Source: Patescibacteria group bacterium
Lineage (GTDB): Bacteria; Patescibacteriota; Minisyncoccia; JAHIHE01
Direction: 5' to 3'
Length of the DNA: 23,219 bases
Assembly (NCBI GenBank): GCA_018896765.1
Contig: JAHILZ010000092.1
Location: 1-23,219 of the forward strand
Every line of letters begins with the position of its first letter. Position 1 is the stretch's first letter. A program made the position numbers and the translations under genes. Below, one piece after another: positions 1 to 6,823 of this stretch. Below the pieces are notes generated by a model. It had not been told where the DNA came from. It ran no database searches and saw nothing but the letters and a program-made list of their open reading frames with translations.

Positions 1-117
1 GAGTAGTGAGTAGTGAGTAGTGAGTAGTGAGTAGTGAGTAGTGAGTAGTGAGTAGTGAGTAGTGAGTAGTGAGTAGTGAGTAGTGAGTAGTGAGTAGTGA
101 GTAGTGAGTAGTGAGTA
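1..117. repeat. 7-bp tandem repeat (GAGTAGT)n
   Basis: About 16.7 perfect head-to-tail copies of the 7-mer GAGTAGT begin at the window edge, so the array may extend further left. It ends abruptly at about 117 and is followed by a short degenerate CAACCTA run (130-148). There is no stop-free reading of interest and no gene in it. It behaves as a microsatellite-like array; copy number in an assembly may be unreliable. Confidence 0.95.
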
Positions 118-171
118 AAAAATTTACTACAACCTACAACCTACAACCTGCTCACTGTTTCATTTTTTTCT

Positions 172-236
172 TCAACCCTGTTAAATAGACTATATAATAG
201 TCTAAAATTCCAATGAATTTTATTTAACAGAGTCAA
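172..236 (-). repeat. Three-way-junction palindromic element, copy A
   Basis: Outer arms CTGTTAAAT (179-187) and ATTTAACAG (222-230) enclose two adjacent hairpins: AGACTAT/ATAGTCT (187-203, 3-nt loop) and AAAATT/AATTTT (204-221). The same layout with different hairpin 3 sequence recurs at 20203-20269 and 21539-21604. On the minus strand its first part supplies the last codons and the TAA stop (220-222) of the PSP1/RicT gene, so the element overlaps the gene end. It may also act as a structured 3' end for that transcript. Confidence 0.75.
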
Positions 237-1035
237 TTATCTTAATCTCGCCAATTTCAAGAAAATTATAAGTATTATCGGCATACAAAACCTTTACTTT
301 TTTTTCAAGAACATAAATATCAATTACCCTGCCTTTGCCTTTTTTTGTTTCCACTTCTTTGTTCATAAAAGGCATGCTCGCGTTCAGCTCTTCGTATGTT
401 TTTGATTCGAAAGCCAAACAGCATTTCAGTCTTCCGCAAATCCCGCTGAGCCGGGCCGATCCGCGCTGATCCATGCGCTGTATCTTAGCATCGTTCAATG
501 TAACGCTTTCTATTTTTTTCAAAAAACTTGCGCAGCACAATTGCCTTCCGCACCCGCCCACTCCTCCAAAATTCCTAGCCTCATCGCGGGATCCGACTTG
601 AACCATTTTAATTGATTTTTGAAAATGCCTTGAAAGAGCCTTAACCAGCTCCCTGAAATCAACTCTTTGCGCGGAAACAAATCCAAATGTAATCCGCGAA
701 CCGTCAAAACTATACTGAACATCAATAAATTTAATATCCAAACTGTATATTTTTGCCTGTTTCTTGGCAAAATTCAGCACTTCTTCTTTTTTTAAATTAT
801 AATTATTAACCGCGTCAATATCGCTGGCGGCCGCAACCCTAACGATAACGGCTGAACCGCATAACGTTGAAGCGCCGGCAATGTTTTCCGCCGCATCCAA
901 AATTTCTACCGCTTCCATCTCGCCATCCGTATCCGTATTCTTAATAATTACATTATCGCCTTTTTTTAACTTCCAATTGCTCAAATCAATTCTGATTTCT
1001 TTCTCCCATGGATATATTTTTATTCGTCCAATCAT
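220..1035 (-). CDS. ricT: PSP1 domain protein, RicT/YaaT family
   Basis: A 271-residue PSP1-domain protein. In Firmicutes RicT (YaaT) works with RicA and RicF to promote RNase Y-dependent mRNA processing; the role in this lineage is inferred. The family signature is clear: GCGRQLCC with C162, C167 and C168, followed by a second block at 197-206 (LSGICGRLKCC) with C200, C205 and C206. These cysteines fit the Fe-S-type ligands reported for the family. It lies downstream of tsf on the same strand with 56 bp between them, in which a GCCC-ttttc-GGGC hairpin followed by a T-rich stretch could attenuate read-through. No Shine-Dalgarno precedes the ATG. The last few codons and the stop are contributed by repeat copy A. 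Confidence 0.85.
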   Translation of the reverse strand: MIGRIKIYPWEKEIRIDLSNWKLKKGDNVIIKNTDTDGEMEAVEILDAAENIAGASTLCGSAVIVRVAAASDIDAVNNYNLKKEEVLNFAKKQAKIYSLDIKFIDVQYSFDGSRITFGFVSAQRVDFRELVKALSRHFQKSIKMVQVGSRDEARNFGGVGGCGRQLCCASFLKKIESVTLNDAKIQRMDQRGSARLSGICGRLKCCLAFESKTYEELNASMPFMNKEVETKKGKGRVIDIYVLEKKVKVLYADNTYNFLEIGEIKIIDSVK

Positions 1036-1091
1036 AAAAAATAAATAGCCCGAAAAGGGCGATCGCCTTTCTATAAATCATTAAAATCTAT

Positions 1092-1700
1092 TTAATCTAT
1101 TTGAAATTTGCAAAATCTTTTGATTTTAACATTCTCTCCCAGCTTTACTATTGCTTCCCCGACAAGATCGCCAATCGTTTTTTTCGGATCTTTAATATAC
1201 GCCTGCTTGACCAAAGTTATATTATCGGCAAACTTTTTAATTTTACCGGCAACAATATTTTCTATCATTTCTTTGGGCTTTTTTCCGGAAAATTCTTCCA
1301 TGGCTTTTTTTCTTTCATCTTCGATCATTTTGGCAATTTCGGGATGCGACTCGGGCGTATCCACGCACAGAGGATTCGATGCGGCAATATGCATCGCGAT
1401 ATCATGCGCCAATTGCAAGAAACTTTCATTTTTGGCCACAAAATCAGTTTCACAGCTAATTTCTACCAAAACTCCGATTTTTTTATTGCTATGAATATAA
1501 GACGCTATCGCGCCTTCTCCGGTCTCGCGGCCGGATTTTTTTTCAATTTTAGATTTGCGCTTTTCCGCCAGAATTTTTTTCGCTTTTTCCATATCGCCTT
1601 TTACCATTACCAATGTATTCCGGCAATCCAAAATGCTCGCGCCTGTTTCCATCCTTAATTCTTTTATTTTTTGCGCGTCTTCCATAGTATTGTAAATCAC
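1092..1700 (-). CDS. tsf: Translation elongation factor Ts
   Basis: EF-Ts, the guanine nucleotide exchange factor for EF-Tu. The N-terminal UBA-like domain (KIKELRMETGASILDCRNTL, about residues 10-30) and the EF-Tu-contacting TDFVAKN motif (about residues 84-90) are both present. At about 200 residues it is the short form, as in Thermus, rather than the ~280-residue E. coli form. The open frame begins with a GTG at 1700, but the ATG at 1685 (MEDAQKIKELR) fits the family N-terminus better and is the likely start; neither has a convincing Shine-Dalgarno. It follows rpsB on the same strand, the usual bacterial order, with 112 bp between them holding an 11-bp inverted repeat (ATTATCTCGAA / TTCGAGATAAT) and a duplicated GATTGATTGGTGA. 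Confidence 0.95.
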   Translation of the reverse strand: MIYNTMEDAQKIKELRMETGASILDCRNTLVMVKGDMEKAKKILAEKRKSKIEKKSGRETGEGAIASYIHSNKKIGVLVEISCETDFVAKNESFLQLAHDIAMHIAASNPLCVDTPESHPEIAKMIEDERKKAMEEFSGKKPKEMIENIVAGKIKKFADNITLVKQAYIKDPKKTIGDLVGEAIVKLGENVKIKRFCKFQID

Positions 1701-1812
1701 TAATCATCCGCGAATTTTATCGCTAATTATCTCGAAAATTTAGGATTTAAAATTAGAGAGAATTCGAGATAATATTCGAGATTGATTGGTGATTAGAGAT
1801 TGATTGGTGAAT

Positions 1813-2499
1813 TTATTCCGCCTTCCCTTTCTCGTATTCTTCCGCGATTTTATTTACGATTATTTTTATTGAACTCAGCGCGTCATCGTTGGCGGGAATC
1901 GGATAAGCCACCAAGCCGGGATCCGTATTCGTATCCGCCAAAGCGATAATCGGAATATTTTTTTTCCGCGCTTCGTTGACGGCAATCCTATCCTCGTTGA
2001 TATCGGTCACGAAAATCGCATCCGGCAATTTTTTAAGCAGTCTTAATCCGCCAAACTTCTGGTTTAATTTCTTGATTTTCTTTTCTATCATCACTCTTTC
2101 TTTTTTCGTGTATTTATCCAAAGCTCCGCTGGCAAGATCCGTTTCCAATTGCTCCATCAGCCTGATCTGTTTGGAAATTATCGAAAAATTAGTCAGCAAA
2201 CCGCCGATCCAGCGATCCGCCACATAAGGCATATTTGCCTTTATGGCAACTTCTTTTATATACGCTTTTGCCTGCTTTTTTGTTCCCACAAAAATAATTA
2301 CGCCATTGTTTTTCGCAAGTTTTTTGACAAAAACCAAAGCCTCATTGAGCTTAATAATGGTTTTTTCCAAATCGATAATATGAGTATCGTTTCGGACGCC
2401 AAAAATAAATGGCGCCATTTTCGGACTCCACTTCATTGTTCTGTGGCCAAAATGAACTCCCGCTTTTAACATTTCCATAAGTTTTTTCTTTCTGCCCAC
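1813..2499 (-). CDS. rpsB: 30S ribosomal protein S2
   Basis: Ribosomal protein uS2 of the small subunit. Hallmarks include AGVHFGHRTMKWSPKM near the N-terminus, the FVGTKKQA block, the RWIGGLLTN block and the C-terminal IPIIALADTNTDP segment. Length, 228 residues, is normal. The longest frame starts with GTG at 2499, giving an N-terminal GRKKKL extension; the ATG at 2478 (MEMLKAGVHFGH) matches the usual family start and cannot be excluded. It is first in the rpsB-tsf-ricT cluster and has its own consensus promoter at 2597-2625 with a leader of about 90 nt. S2 commonly represses its own leader, but no specific site is evident beyond a small CGCAT..ATGCG hairpin. Confidence 0.96.
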   Translation of the reverse strand: MGRKKKLMEMLKAGVHFGHRTMKWSPKMAPFIFGVRNDTHIIDLEKTIIKLNEALVFVKKLAKNNGVIIFVGTKKQAKAYIKEVAIKANMPYVADRWIGGLLTNFSIISKQIRLMEQLETDLASGALDKYTKKERVMIEKKIKKLNQKFGGLRLLKKLPDAIFVTDINEDRIAVNEARKKNIPIIALADTNTDPGLVAYPIPANDDALSSIKIIVNKIAEEYEKGKAE

Positions 2500-2596
2500 C
2501 CTTTCTATTTATATTATAAATAGTACGCATAGTATGCGAAAATAGCTATATCGTATGCAAGCTATGGGTTAATAATTAAAAATTAACAATATACAT

Positions 2597-2625
2597 ATAA
2601 TAACTTATCGCTCCCCTCTTGTCAA
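2597..2625 (-). promoter_or_regulatory. Sigma70-type promoter for rpsB-tsf
   Basis: Reading the minus strand: TTGACA (2625-2620), 17-bp spacer, TATTAT (2602-2597). It is the only strong promoter in the intergenic region 2500-2789. The resulting leader before the S2 start is about 90-110 nt and includes the hairpin CGCATActaTGCG. A TATAAT at about 2509-2514 may be a second, weaker -10. Confidence 0.7.
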
Positions 2626-2789
2626 GAATCGCGTTCTATGTTAAAATGATTTTATTAAATAGAAAGTAGACAGTAGAAGGTAGAGGGTGGTTATTAAGTT
2701 AATTTTTCCTCTAAGCTCGGTAAAAGGAAAGTATATATTTAAATTGCTTTAATACTACTTTCTACATTCCACCTTCCACATTCCAAAAC

Positions 2790-3107
2790 ATGAAACCAAA
2801 AATTCATCCAAAATACACCAAATCAACAGTCCGATGCGCTTGCGGAGCGAGCTTTGAAACAATATCGACCAAATCGGAACTCTTGGTGGAAATTTGCTCG
2901 GCTTGCCATCCTTTTTATACGGGAAAAAAGAAACTTATCGACACTACCGGACGAGTCGAAAGATTCCAAAAATTATTGGCCAAGAAAAAACCAAAAGTGA
3001 TCAAGGTTAAAAAAGTAAAAGAACCTAAAACAGAAAAAGTCGTAGAAGCCAAAAAACCGGAAGTAGCGAAAACCGCAAAAGAAGCGGTAGCCGAAGCAAA
3101 GAAATAA
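2790..3107 (+). CDS. rpmE: 50S ribosomal protein L31, zinc-binding type, extended C-terminus
   Basis: Ribosomal protein bL31 of the large subunit. The N-terminal ~70 residues carry the family pattern: MKPKIHP, a CACG pair at the first zinc knuckle, CSACHPFYTGKKK, and the GRVERF segment. The retained cysteines mark the C+ (zinc-binding) form. Residues ~68-105 are an unusual Lys/Ala/Glu/Val-rich tail (repeats of KxxKVxKV and KxxEVAKTAKEA), typical of a disordered rRNA-binding extension. It is transcribed alone; a strong intrinsic terminator follows at 3134-3160. Upstream DNA (2655-2785) holds purine-rich and pyrimidine-rich mirror stretches (AGAAGGTAGAGG / CCACCTTCCACATTCC) but no clear promoter or Shine-Dalgarno. 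Confidence 0.93.
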   Translation: MKPKIHPKYTKSTVRCACGASFETISTKSELLVEICSACHPFYTGKKKLIDTTGRVERFQKLLAKKKPKVIKVKKVKEPKTEKVVEAKKPEVAKTAKEAVAEAKK

Positions 3108-3133
3108 TCTAATAAAATTTACAAGAACATTTT

Positions 3134-3160
3134 AAAATCGAGGTACAGGACTCGATTTTT
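3134..3160 (+). terminator. Intrinsic terminator after rpmE
   Basis: AAAATCGAG, 8-nt loop, CTCGATTTTT: a 9-bp stem ending in a T-run, 27 bp after the L31 stop. Confidence 0.85.
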
Positions 3161-3170
3161 GTTTTGAGCA

Positions 3171-3198
3171 AAAAAAACAGGAACAAATGTTCCTGTGT
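3171..3198 (-). terminator. Intrinsic terminator of the convergent minus-strand gene
   Basis: On the minus strand ACAGGAAC-attt-GTTCCTGT is followed by a run of eight T. The perfect 8-bp stem lies immediately after the stop of the 3201-3728 gene and faces the rpmE terminator. Confidence 0.85.
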
Positions 3199-3200
3199 AA

Positions 3201-3728
3201 CTATTCTTTCATTTCTGTTAAGTCTATTAAATTTTCAATAGACTTCAAGAAAATACTGCAAGGCATTTCTATTCGATGTTCCGAGAATACGAACATACTA
3301 TCATCGCCCAACAGCTTAATTCCAATAAACGGTCTTCTGGACCCTGGTTTTACTGGTGCGCGATAATCTTCTTTGCGAGTACCGGCAATCTCCGCTCCAA
3401 AGCGCTTCTCCATTGTCTCAAAAACTTCTATCACGTTGTTGCCACAATCAGCCGGAATTTTTATTTGAGCTGAGTGCATTGTGATTCTGTGCTTCTTGCT
3501 AAAAGCAATGATTGAATCCTCATCAGTAGGATTGCTGACCTTGGGACGAAGAGCATAAAATATACCCTTCTTCAGAGAACTCACAGGACCTCTCTTGTGT
3601 GATTCCTTCATAGGTATTTCTTCTCCTGCAAGACCCCTAAAATATAAGGCCCAACCTTTCCTACTAAATTTCTCGATAATCTCAGCACTGTATTTTTCTA
3701 TACTTTTTTCTTGATCTTGTTCTGCCAT
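3201..3728 (-). CDS. Hypothetical protein, 175 aa
   Basis: I do not recognise this family. It is a soluble, charged protein with no membrane segment; the N-terminus (residues 1-25) is Glu/Lys-rich and probably helical, and the C-terminal half alternates short hydrophobic strands (RPFIGIKLL, MFVFSEHRIEM). Unlike most genes in the window it has complete expression signals: a TTGACA-17-TAGTAT promoter, GGAGGTG 7 nt before the ATG, and its own terminator, so it is a single-gene transcription unit. Its nucleotide composition is also less A+T-rich than its neighbours, which may indicate recent acquisition. Confidence 0.85.
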   Translation of the reverse strand: MAEQDQEKSIEKYSAEIIEKFSRKGWALYFRGLAGEEIPMKESHKRGPVSSLKKGIFYALRPKVSNPTDEDSIIAFSKKHRITMHSAQIKIPADCGNNVIEVFETMEKRFGAEIAGTRKEDYRAPVKPGSRRPFIGIKLLGDDSMFVFSEHRIEMPCSIFLKSIENLIDLTEMKE

Positions 3729-3751
3729 TATGGCACCTCCTGTTTGATTAA

Positions 3752-3780
3752 ATACTAGAATAATATTTTCAAAATGTCAA
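3752..3780 (-). promoter_or_regulatory. Promoter and Shine-Dalgarno for the 175-aa gene
   Basis: Minus strand: TTGACA (3780-3775), 17-bp spacer, TAGTAT (3757-3752). A strong ribosome binding site, AGGAGGTG, follows just before the ATG at 3728. Confidence 0.75.
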
Positions 3781-3792
3781 GCTTGCGGAATA

Positions 3793-3954
3793 CCCCGATG
3801 CCAAGCATCGGGGCTTGACGAATCTATCTAGTTTGTTCGCTTCGCTCACGGTACGCTCGATGTAAGTTTATTTCAATTAAAATGTTTTGCGGCTTTCCTT
3901 GACCATTTCGCTAATTATCTGTCCGCTCTGATTCCCCAATGCCAAGCATTGGGG
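3793..3954. repeat. Pair of REP-like palindromes with compensatory base change
   Basis: Two 21-bp perfect hairpins, CCCCGATGC-caa-GCATCGGGG (3793-3813) and CCCCAATGC-caa-GCATTGGGG (3934-3954), differ by a G-C to A-T swap on both arms and are each followed by GCTTG(A/G)CG. They sit in the 305-bp gene-free stretch 3729-4033, which otherwise holds only the promoter above and low-complexity sequence. Confidence 0.8.
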
Positions 3955-4033
3955 CTTGGCGCGGATTTGTCAAGCCCCGTTTAGCTCCCTCGGTAATTTC
4001 TGGGATTTCTTTTGAAATATCTTTTATTCGTCT

Positions 4034-4285
4034 TTAATTTTCTTTATTTTGCTCAAAAAATAAATCTTCCAATAATTTTAATGTATCAGTCGGCTGTTTT
4101 TCAAAATTAAAAAAATAAACCTCTCCGGATTGTTCATTTTCGAGTATTACCTGAAATTTTCCACTTGTATTATAAATACATTTTACGGCAAGAAAATGAT
4201 TATGCCAAAGCGCGCCATCTTTATTGAATTGTCTGGCGATTTCAATAATTTCTTTATTGCTAACTTCGATCATTTTGTAATTCAT
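4034..4285 (-). CDS. Small hypothetical protein, third gene of the toxin-antitoxin operon
   Basis: An 83-residue protein of unrecognised family. It is probably soluble, with a predicted alpha-helical N-terminal part (EIIEIARQFN), a central beta-rich part (VILENEQSGEVYFFNFE) and an acidic C-terminus. It starts 15 bp after the toxin stop on the same strand and has no promoter or Shine-Dalgarno of its own, so it is likely co-transcribed as a third member of the module. Whether it contributes to toxin control or is a passenger cannot be told from sequence. Confidence 0.65.
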   Translation of the reverse strand: MNYKMIEVSNKEIIEIARQFNKDGALWHNHFLAVKCIYNTSGKFQVILENEQSGEVYFFNFEKQPTDTLKLLEDLFFEQNKEN

Positions 4286-4300
4286 ATTTTCAAATCAAAA

Positions 4301-4558
4301 TTATTTATACAATTGGCTATGATTTCCAATTGCCACAAAAATAATATCTTCCGATTTTTCTTCAAAAATCGCCCTGTAATCTCCGGAAACATTAATACTT
4401 CTTAATCCTTTTAATTTTCCAGTCAAAGAACGATTGTTTAAAACGAAATTGTATTTATTTTTCTTGAATATTTTCAATCTTTCTATAAATCTATCTTTAA
4501 TTTCTTGATGACACTTCCGAAACATCTTCTCAAATTTTTTAGAAGTAAAAACATTCAT
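4301..4558 (-). CDS. RelE/ParE-superfamily toxin
   Basis: An 85-residue RelE/ParE-fold toxin; members are usually ribosome-dependent mRNA interferases (RelE, YafQ, YoeB) or gyrase poisons (ParE). The N-terminal helices (SKKFEKMFRKC.. and the Arg/Lys-rich IKDRFIERLKIFKKN) are followed by the typical beta-sheet core L-K-G-L-R-S-I-N-V-SGDYRAIF and a strand ending IIFVAIGNHSQLY. The G-x-L-K-G..R-S..GDYR-I pattern and the terminal xHxxLY fit mRNA interferases better than ParE, although the exact subfamily is uncertain. It follows the antitoxin with a 9-bp gap and no Shine-Dalgarno, implying translational dependence on the upstream gene. Confidence 0.85.
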   Translation of the reverse strand: MNVFTSKKFEKMFRKCHQEIKDRFIERLKIFKKNKYNFVLNNRSLTGKLKGLRSINVSGDYRAIFEEKSEDIIFVAIGNHSQLYK

Positions 4559-4567
4559 AAAATAATT

Positions 4568-4846
4568 TTACATTTTTTCCAAACGGGTTATTAAACTATC
4601 AATGCTTTTACAGCTCTTCATTTTACCGCCCTTAAATTCCTTCCTTGCTTCTTTTACCGCTTCCAGCAATTTATCGGAAGGATTTGATTCGTCTTCATTC
4701 AAGCTGATATGAAGTTCCTTAACTTTTACAAATCCTCTTAAATAAATATTAAGAACATCGCTTAAATTTAGCCCCATTGCATGGGCAATCTTTTGAGCTT
4801 GAGTTTTGATTTTTTTGTCAATTTTGAAATTTATAACAGCGGTCAT
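4568..4846 (-). CDS. RelB/DinJ-family antitoxin
   Basis: A 92-residue antitoxin. The N-terminal ribbon-helix-helix pattern (TAVINFKIDKKIKTQAQKIA, then HAMGLNLSDVLNIYL) is that of RelB/DinJ: the first strand mediates DNA binding and the helices the dimer. The C-terminal half (EAVKEARKEFKGG...) is the charged toxin-wrapping segment. It is the first gene of the operon, as usual, so the complex can autoregulate the promoter at 4921-4948. An ACCCT-tac-AGGGT palindrome in the leader (4864-4876) is a candidate operator or mRNA hairpin. Confidence 0.88.
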   Translation of the reverse strand: MTAVINFKIDKKIKTQAQKIAHAMGLNLSDVLNIYLRGFVKVKELHISLNEDESNPSDKLLEAVKEARKEFKGGKMKSCKSIDSLITRLEKM

Positions 4847-4863
4847 ATTTTTATGTTATTTAC

Positions 4864-4948
4864 ACCCTTACAGGGTATTGCGCGACATTAATAAAATAAT
4901 TGAGTTTACATTATATATACATTATACATACGATAGAAATAATGTCAA
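4864..4948 (-). promoter_or_regulatory. Toxin-antitoxin promoter with leader palindrome
   Basis: Minus strand: TTGACA (4948-4943), 16-bp spacer, TATAAT (4926-4921), both boxes fully consensus; a second TATAAT overlaps just downstream (about 4913-4908). The leader contains the 13-bp palindrome ACCCTtacAGGGT (4876-4864), 17 nt from the antitoxin ATG, suited to autorepression. Confidence 0.75.
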
Positions 4949-5049
4949 ATTTTTATAAATAATTCTGTGAATTTCTTTTTTTTGGAAAATAGCGATTTTT
5001 GCGATTGTGATTTCGTTATTCGTGCTTTGGATTAAAATAGAAAAAAGTT

Positions 5050-5289
5050 TTATTCATTTCCCTTGTTAGGATTTTCGTTTGGATAACAACAAAGTATACT
5101 GTCCAAATATTCAATTCCGCAAAAATATGGACATATTGAAATATTTTTTACGGCGCACTTATGTTTTTTATTGCTATCGGCTTCATTCCATGGACACTTA
5201 TCTTGCTCCCAACGAATATCTTTTTGATCAGTTGCCATATCTATATCCATATTTGCGCCATCCAGCTTTTTAATAATTTTATTATCCAT
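5050..5289 (-). CDS. Small cysteine-rich protein, 79 aa
   Basis: Function unknown. The distinctive part is residues ~32-69: KCPWNEADSN, HKCAVKN, SICPYFCGI and SILCCYPN. It has seven cysteines, six of them in C-x12-C-x7-C-x3-C-x9-CC arrangement, with conserved-looking Pro and aromatic neighbours. This suggests a metal-binding or Fe-S knuckle; I have the impression of similar small proteins in other Patescibacteria, but this is memory, not a search. There is no signal peptide or membrane segment. Its promoter appears to start transcription almost at the ATG (see the promoter entry), so it may be translated from a leaderless mRNA. Confidence 0.7.
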   Translation of the reverse strand: MDNKIIKKLDGANMDIDMATDQKDIRWEQDKCPWNEADSNKKHKCAVKNISICPYFCGIEYLDSILCCYPNENPNKGNE

Positions 5290-5296
5290 TTTTATT

Positions 5297-5326
5297 ATTA
5301 TATGTCAAAGCTTGTCTTATTCCCAA
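5297..5326 (-). promoter_or_regulatory. Putative promoter giving a leaderless mRNA
   Basis: Minus strand: TTGGGA (5326-5321), 18-bp spacer, consensus TATAAT (5302-5297), then only 7 nt before the ATG at 5289. Transcription would start at or within a base or two of the start codon. A TTGACA inside the spacer has no properly spaced -10 upstream of the ATG. Confidence 0.5.
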
Positions 5327-5397
5327 ATTTATGATATAACAATACTACTTACCGATAGCAAATATAGCATAGAAAAGGGGGAAATTCAAGAGCAAAA

Positions 5398-5571
5398 TCA
5401 AGAAAAATGACAAAATCCAAATGCCAAATGACAAATCAATGTCAAATATTCAAATGTCAAATTTAATTCCATATTTTTGTCATTTGGATTTTGGGTTTGA
5501 ATTGACATTTGAAATTTGAACTTTGACATTAAAACAGAGATTGCTTCGTCGCTTCGGCTTCTCGCAATGAC
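5398..5571. repeat. Imperfect inverted repeat of AAATGAC-type sequence plus ATTGC..GCAAT palindrome
   Basis: 5398-5530 is built from variants of CAAATGACAAAT on one side and their complement on the other (GACAAAATCCAAATG near 5409 versus CATTTGGATTTTG near 5481), able to form a long imperfect hairpin. 5539-5571 is a separate unit, ATTGCTTCGTCGCTTCGG followed by CTTCTCGCAATGAC, a type of palindromic repeat often seen between genes in uncultivated bacteria. No ORF or RNA gene is evident in 5290-5618. Confidence 0.65.
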
Positions 5572-5618
5572 AAAAAAATATTACAGTAACCGGTAAGCAT
5601 CGTATAGCTAAAAATACT

Positions 5619-6680
5619 ATGGAAATAAATTACTTTGAAGCCCTAAAAAACTTCAAAACAGACTATGAAAAAATAACCGCGGAACTCACTAAGCCTGAGA
5701 TTTTTTCTGATATGGAAAAAACCCGGAAATTGCTTAAAAAACAAAAAAAACTCGCGGAAACGATAAGAAAAATGGAACGATTGCGAAAAGTCAAAACCGA
5801 AATAATGGAAAATGAAGAAATACTGAAAACTGAAAAAGACAATGATCTGATTAAAATGACCCAAGACGAGCTGAAAAAACTCCAAAAAGAAAAAGACAAA
5901 CTGGAGCCGGAGATCAAGGACGAAATTAATCCGCCCGACCCTCGCGATTCAAGAGACACTATCGTGGAAATCAGAGCCGGAACAGGCGGTGAAGAAGCGG
6001 CGCTGTTTGCGGCTGACTTGTTCCGCATGTACACTAAATACGCGGAAAAAAATTCATGGCAGCCAATATTGCTTGATTCTAGCCAGTCTGCTGCCGGAGG
6101 ATTTAAAGATGTGACATTTGAGATCAATGGCGAGAATGTCTACCGCTATATGAAATACGAAAGCGGGGTGCACCGCGTCCAGCGCATTCCCACCACTGAA
6201 AAAGCCGGAAGAATACATACTTCTACCGCTTCCGTGGCAGTTTTGCCCCACGCCGAAGAAGAAGATATCGTCATCAGACCTCAAGATTTGAAATTTGATG
6301 TTTTCCGCTCCGGCGGTCCGGGCGGACAAAATGTCAATAAAACCGAATCTGCCGTCAGAATTACCCACTTGCCCACCGGACTTGTGGTAAAATGCCAGGA
6401 TGAAAAATCCCAGCACAAAAACAAAGAAAAAGCTTTGAGTGTCCTGCGAAGCAGACTGCTGGCAGCGCAAATGGAGAAAAAAGAAATTGAAGACCGCGCA
6501 ATACGGCGCGATCAGATCGGCACCGCGGACCGCAGCGAGAAAATAAGAACCTATAATTTCGCTCAAAATCGAGTTACCGACCACCGCATCAAGCAAAGCT
6601 GGCAAGATCTGGACAAAATACTGGAAGGACATATTGAAAATATTGTTGAAGCGTTAAGAAAAGAATTGGAAGGAAAATGA
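5619..6680 (+). CDS. prfA: Peptide chain release factor 1
   Basis: RF1, which reads UAA and UAG and triggers peptide release. Domain order is normal: N-terminal coiled coil (residues ~1-100), GTGGEEAALFA (121-131), the codon-recognition loop with tripeptide P191-T192-T193 in HRVQRIPTTEKAGR, and the catalytic GGQ at 235-237 within RSGGPGGQNVN. The PxT tripeptide and context identify RF1 rather than RF2 (SPF type). 353 residues is full length. The start has no Shine-Dalgarno; a TTACAG-16-TATAGC promoter candidate (5581-5608) would leave a leader of only a few bases. prmC, which methylates the GGQ glutamine, follows 128 bp downstream. Confidence 0.96.
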   Translation: MEINYFEALKNFKTDYEKITAELTKPEIFSDMEKTRKLLKKQKKLAETIRKMERLRKVKTEIMENEEILKTEKDNDLIKMTQDELKKLQKEKDKLEPEIKDEINPPDPRDSRDTIVEIRAGTGGEEAALFAADLFRMYTKYAEKNSWQPILLDSSQSAAGGFKDVTFEINGENVYRYMKYESGVHRVQRIPTTEKAGRIHTSTASVAVLPHAEEEDIVIRPQDLKFDVFRSGGPGGQNVNKTESAVRITHLPTGLVVKCQDEKSQHKNKEKALSVLRSRLLAAQMEKKEIEDRAIRRDQIGTADRSEKIRTYNFAQNRVTDHRIKQSWQDLDKILEGHIENIVEALRKELEGK

Positions 6681-6687
6681 ATCCATT

Positions 6688-6823
6688 TTAACATGTTAGC
6701 ATATTAACATTTTAACAAAATTAAAATAATGAATACGGAGTTGCACTTATAAAAATTATTTTGGAGTAAAAGATTTTTTTATACTTGCTTAAATGCTAAA
6801 ATGTTAAAATGTTAAAATGTTTT
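6688..6823. repeat. Inverted AAAATGTT-repeat arms between prfA and prmC
   Basis: TTTTAACATGTTAGCATATT then AACATTTTAAC (6687-6717) is mirrored by TAAATGCTAAAATG and tandem AAAATGTT units (6789-6821). The arms flank ~70 bp with a GGAG-containing, A+T-rich spacer. The right arm runs into the prmC start region, where the repeated ATGTT supplies the first in-frame start codon. Confidence 0.6.

Noticed and set aside
1..117. CRISPR or iteron origin
   Set aside because: The 7-bp units have no spacers and no DnaA box or replication gene nearby.
1101..1658. Long plus-strand ORFs opposite tsf
   Set aside because: They are antisense to a confidently identified EF-Ts gene, have no family resemblance and reflect low-complexity Phe-rich translation.
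5398..5530. CRISPR array
   Set aside because: The AAATGAC-type units are irregular in length and sequence with no constant repeat/spacer periodicity, and no cas gene is present.
6054..6632. 192-residue minus-strand ORF opposite prfA
   Set aside because: It is the shadow of the conserved RF1 catalytic domain; no start signals and Phe-rich low complexity.
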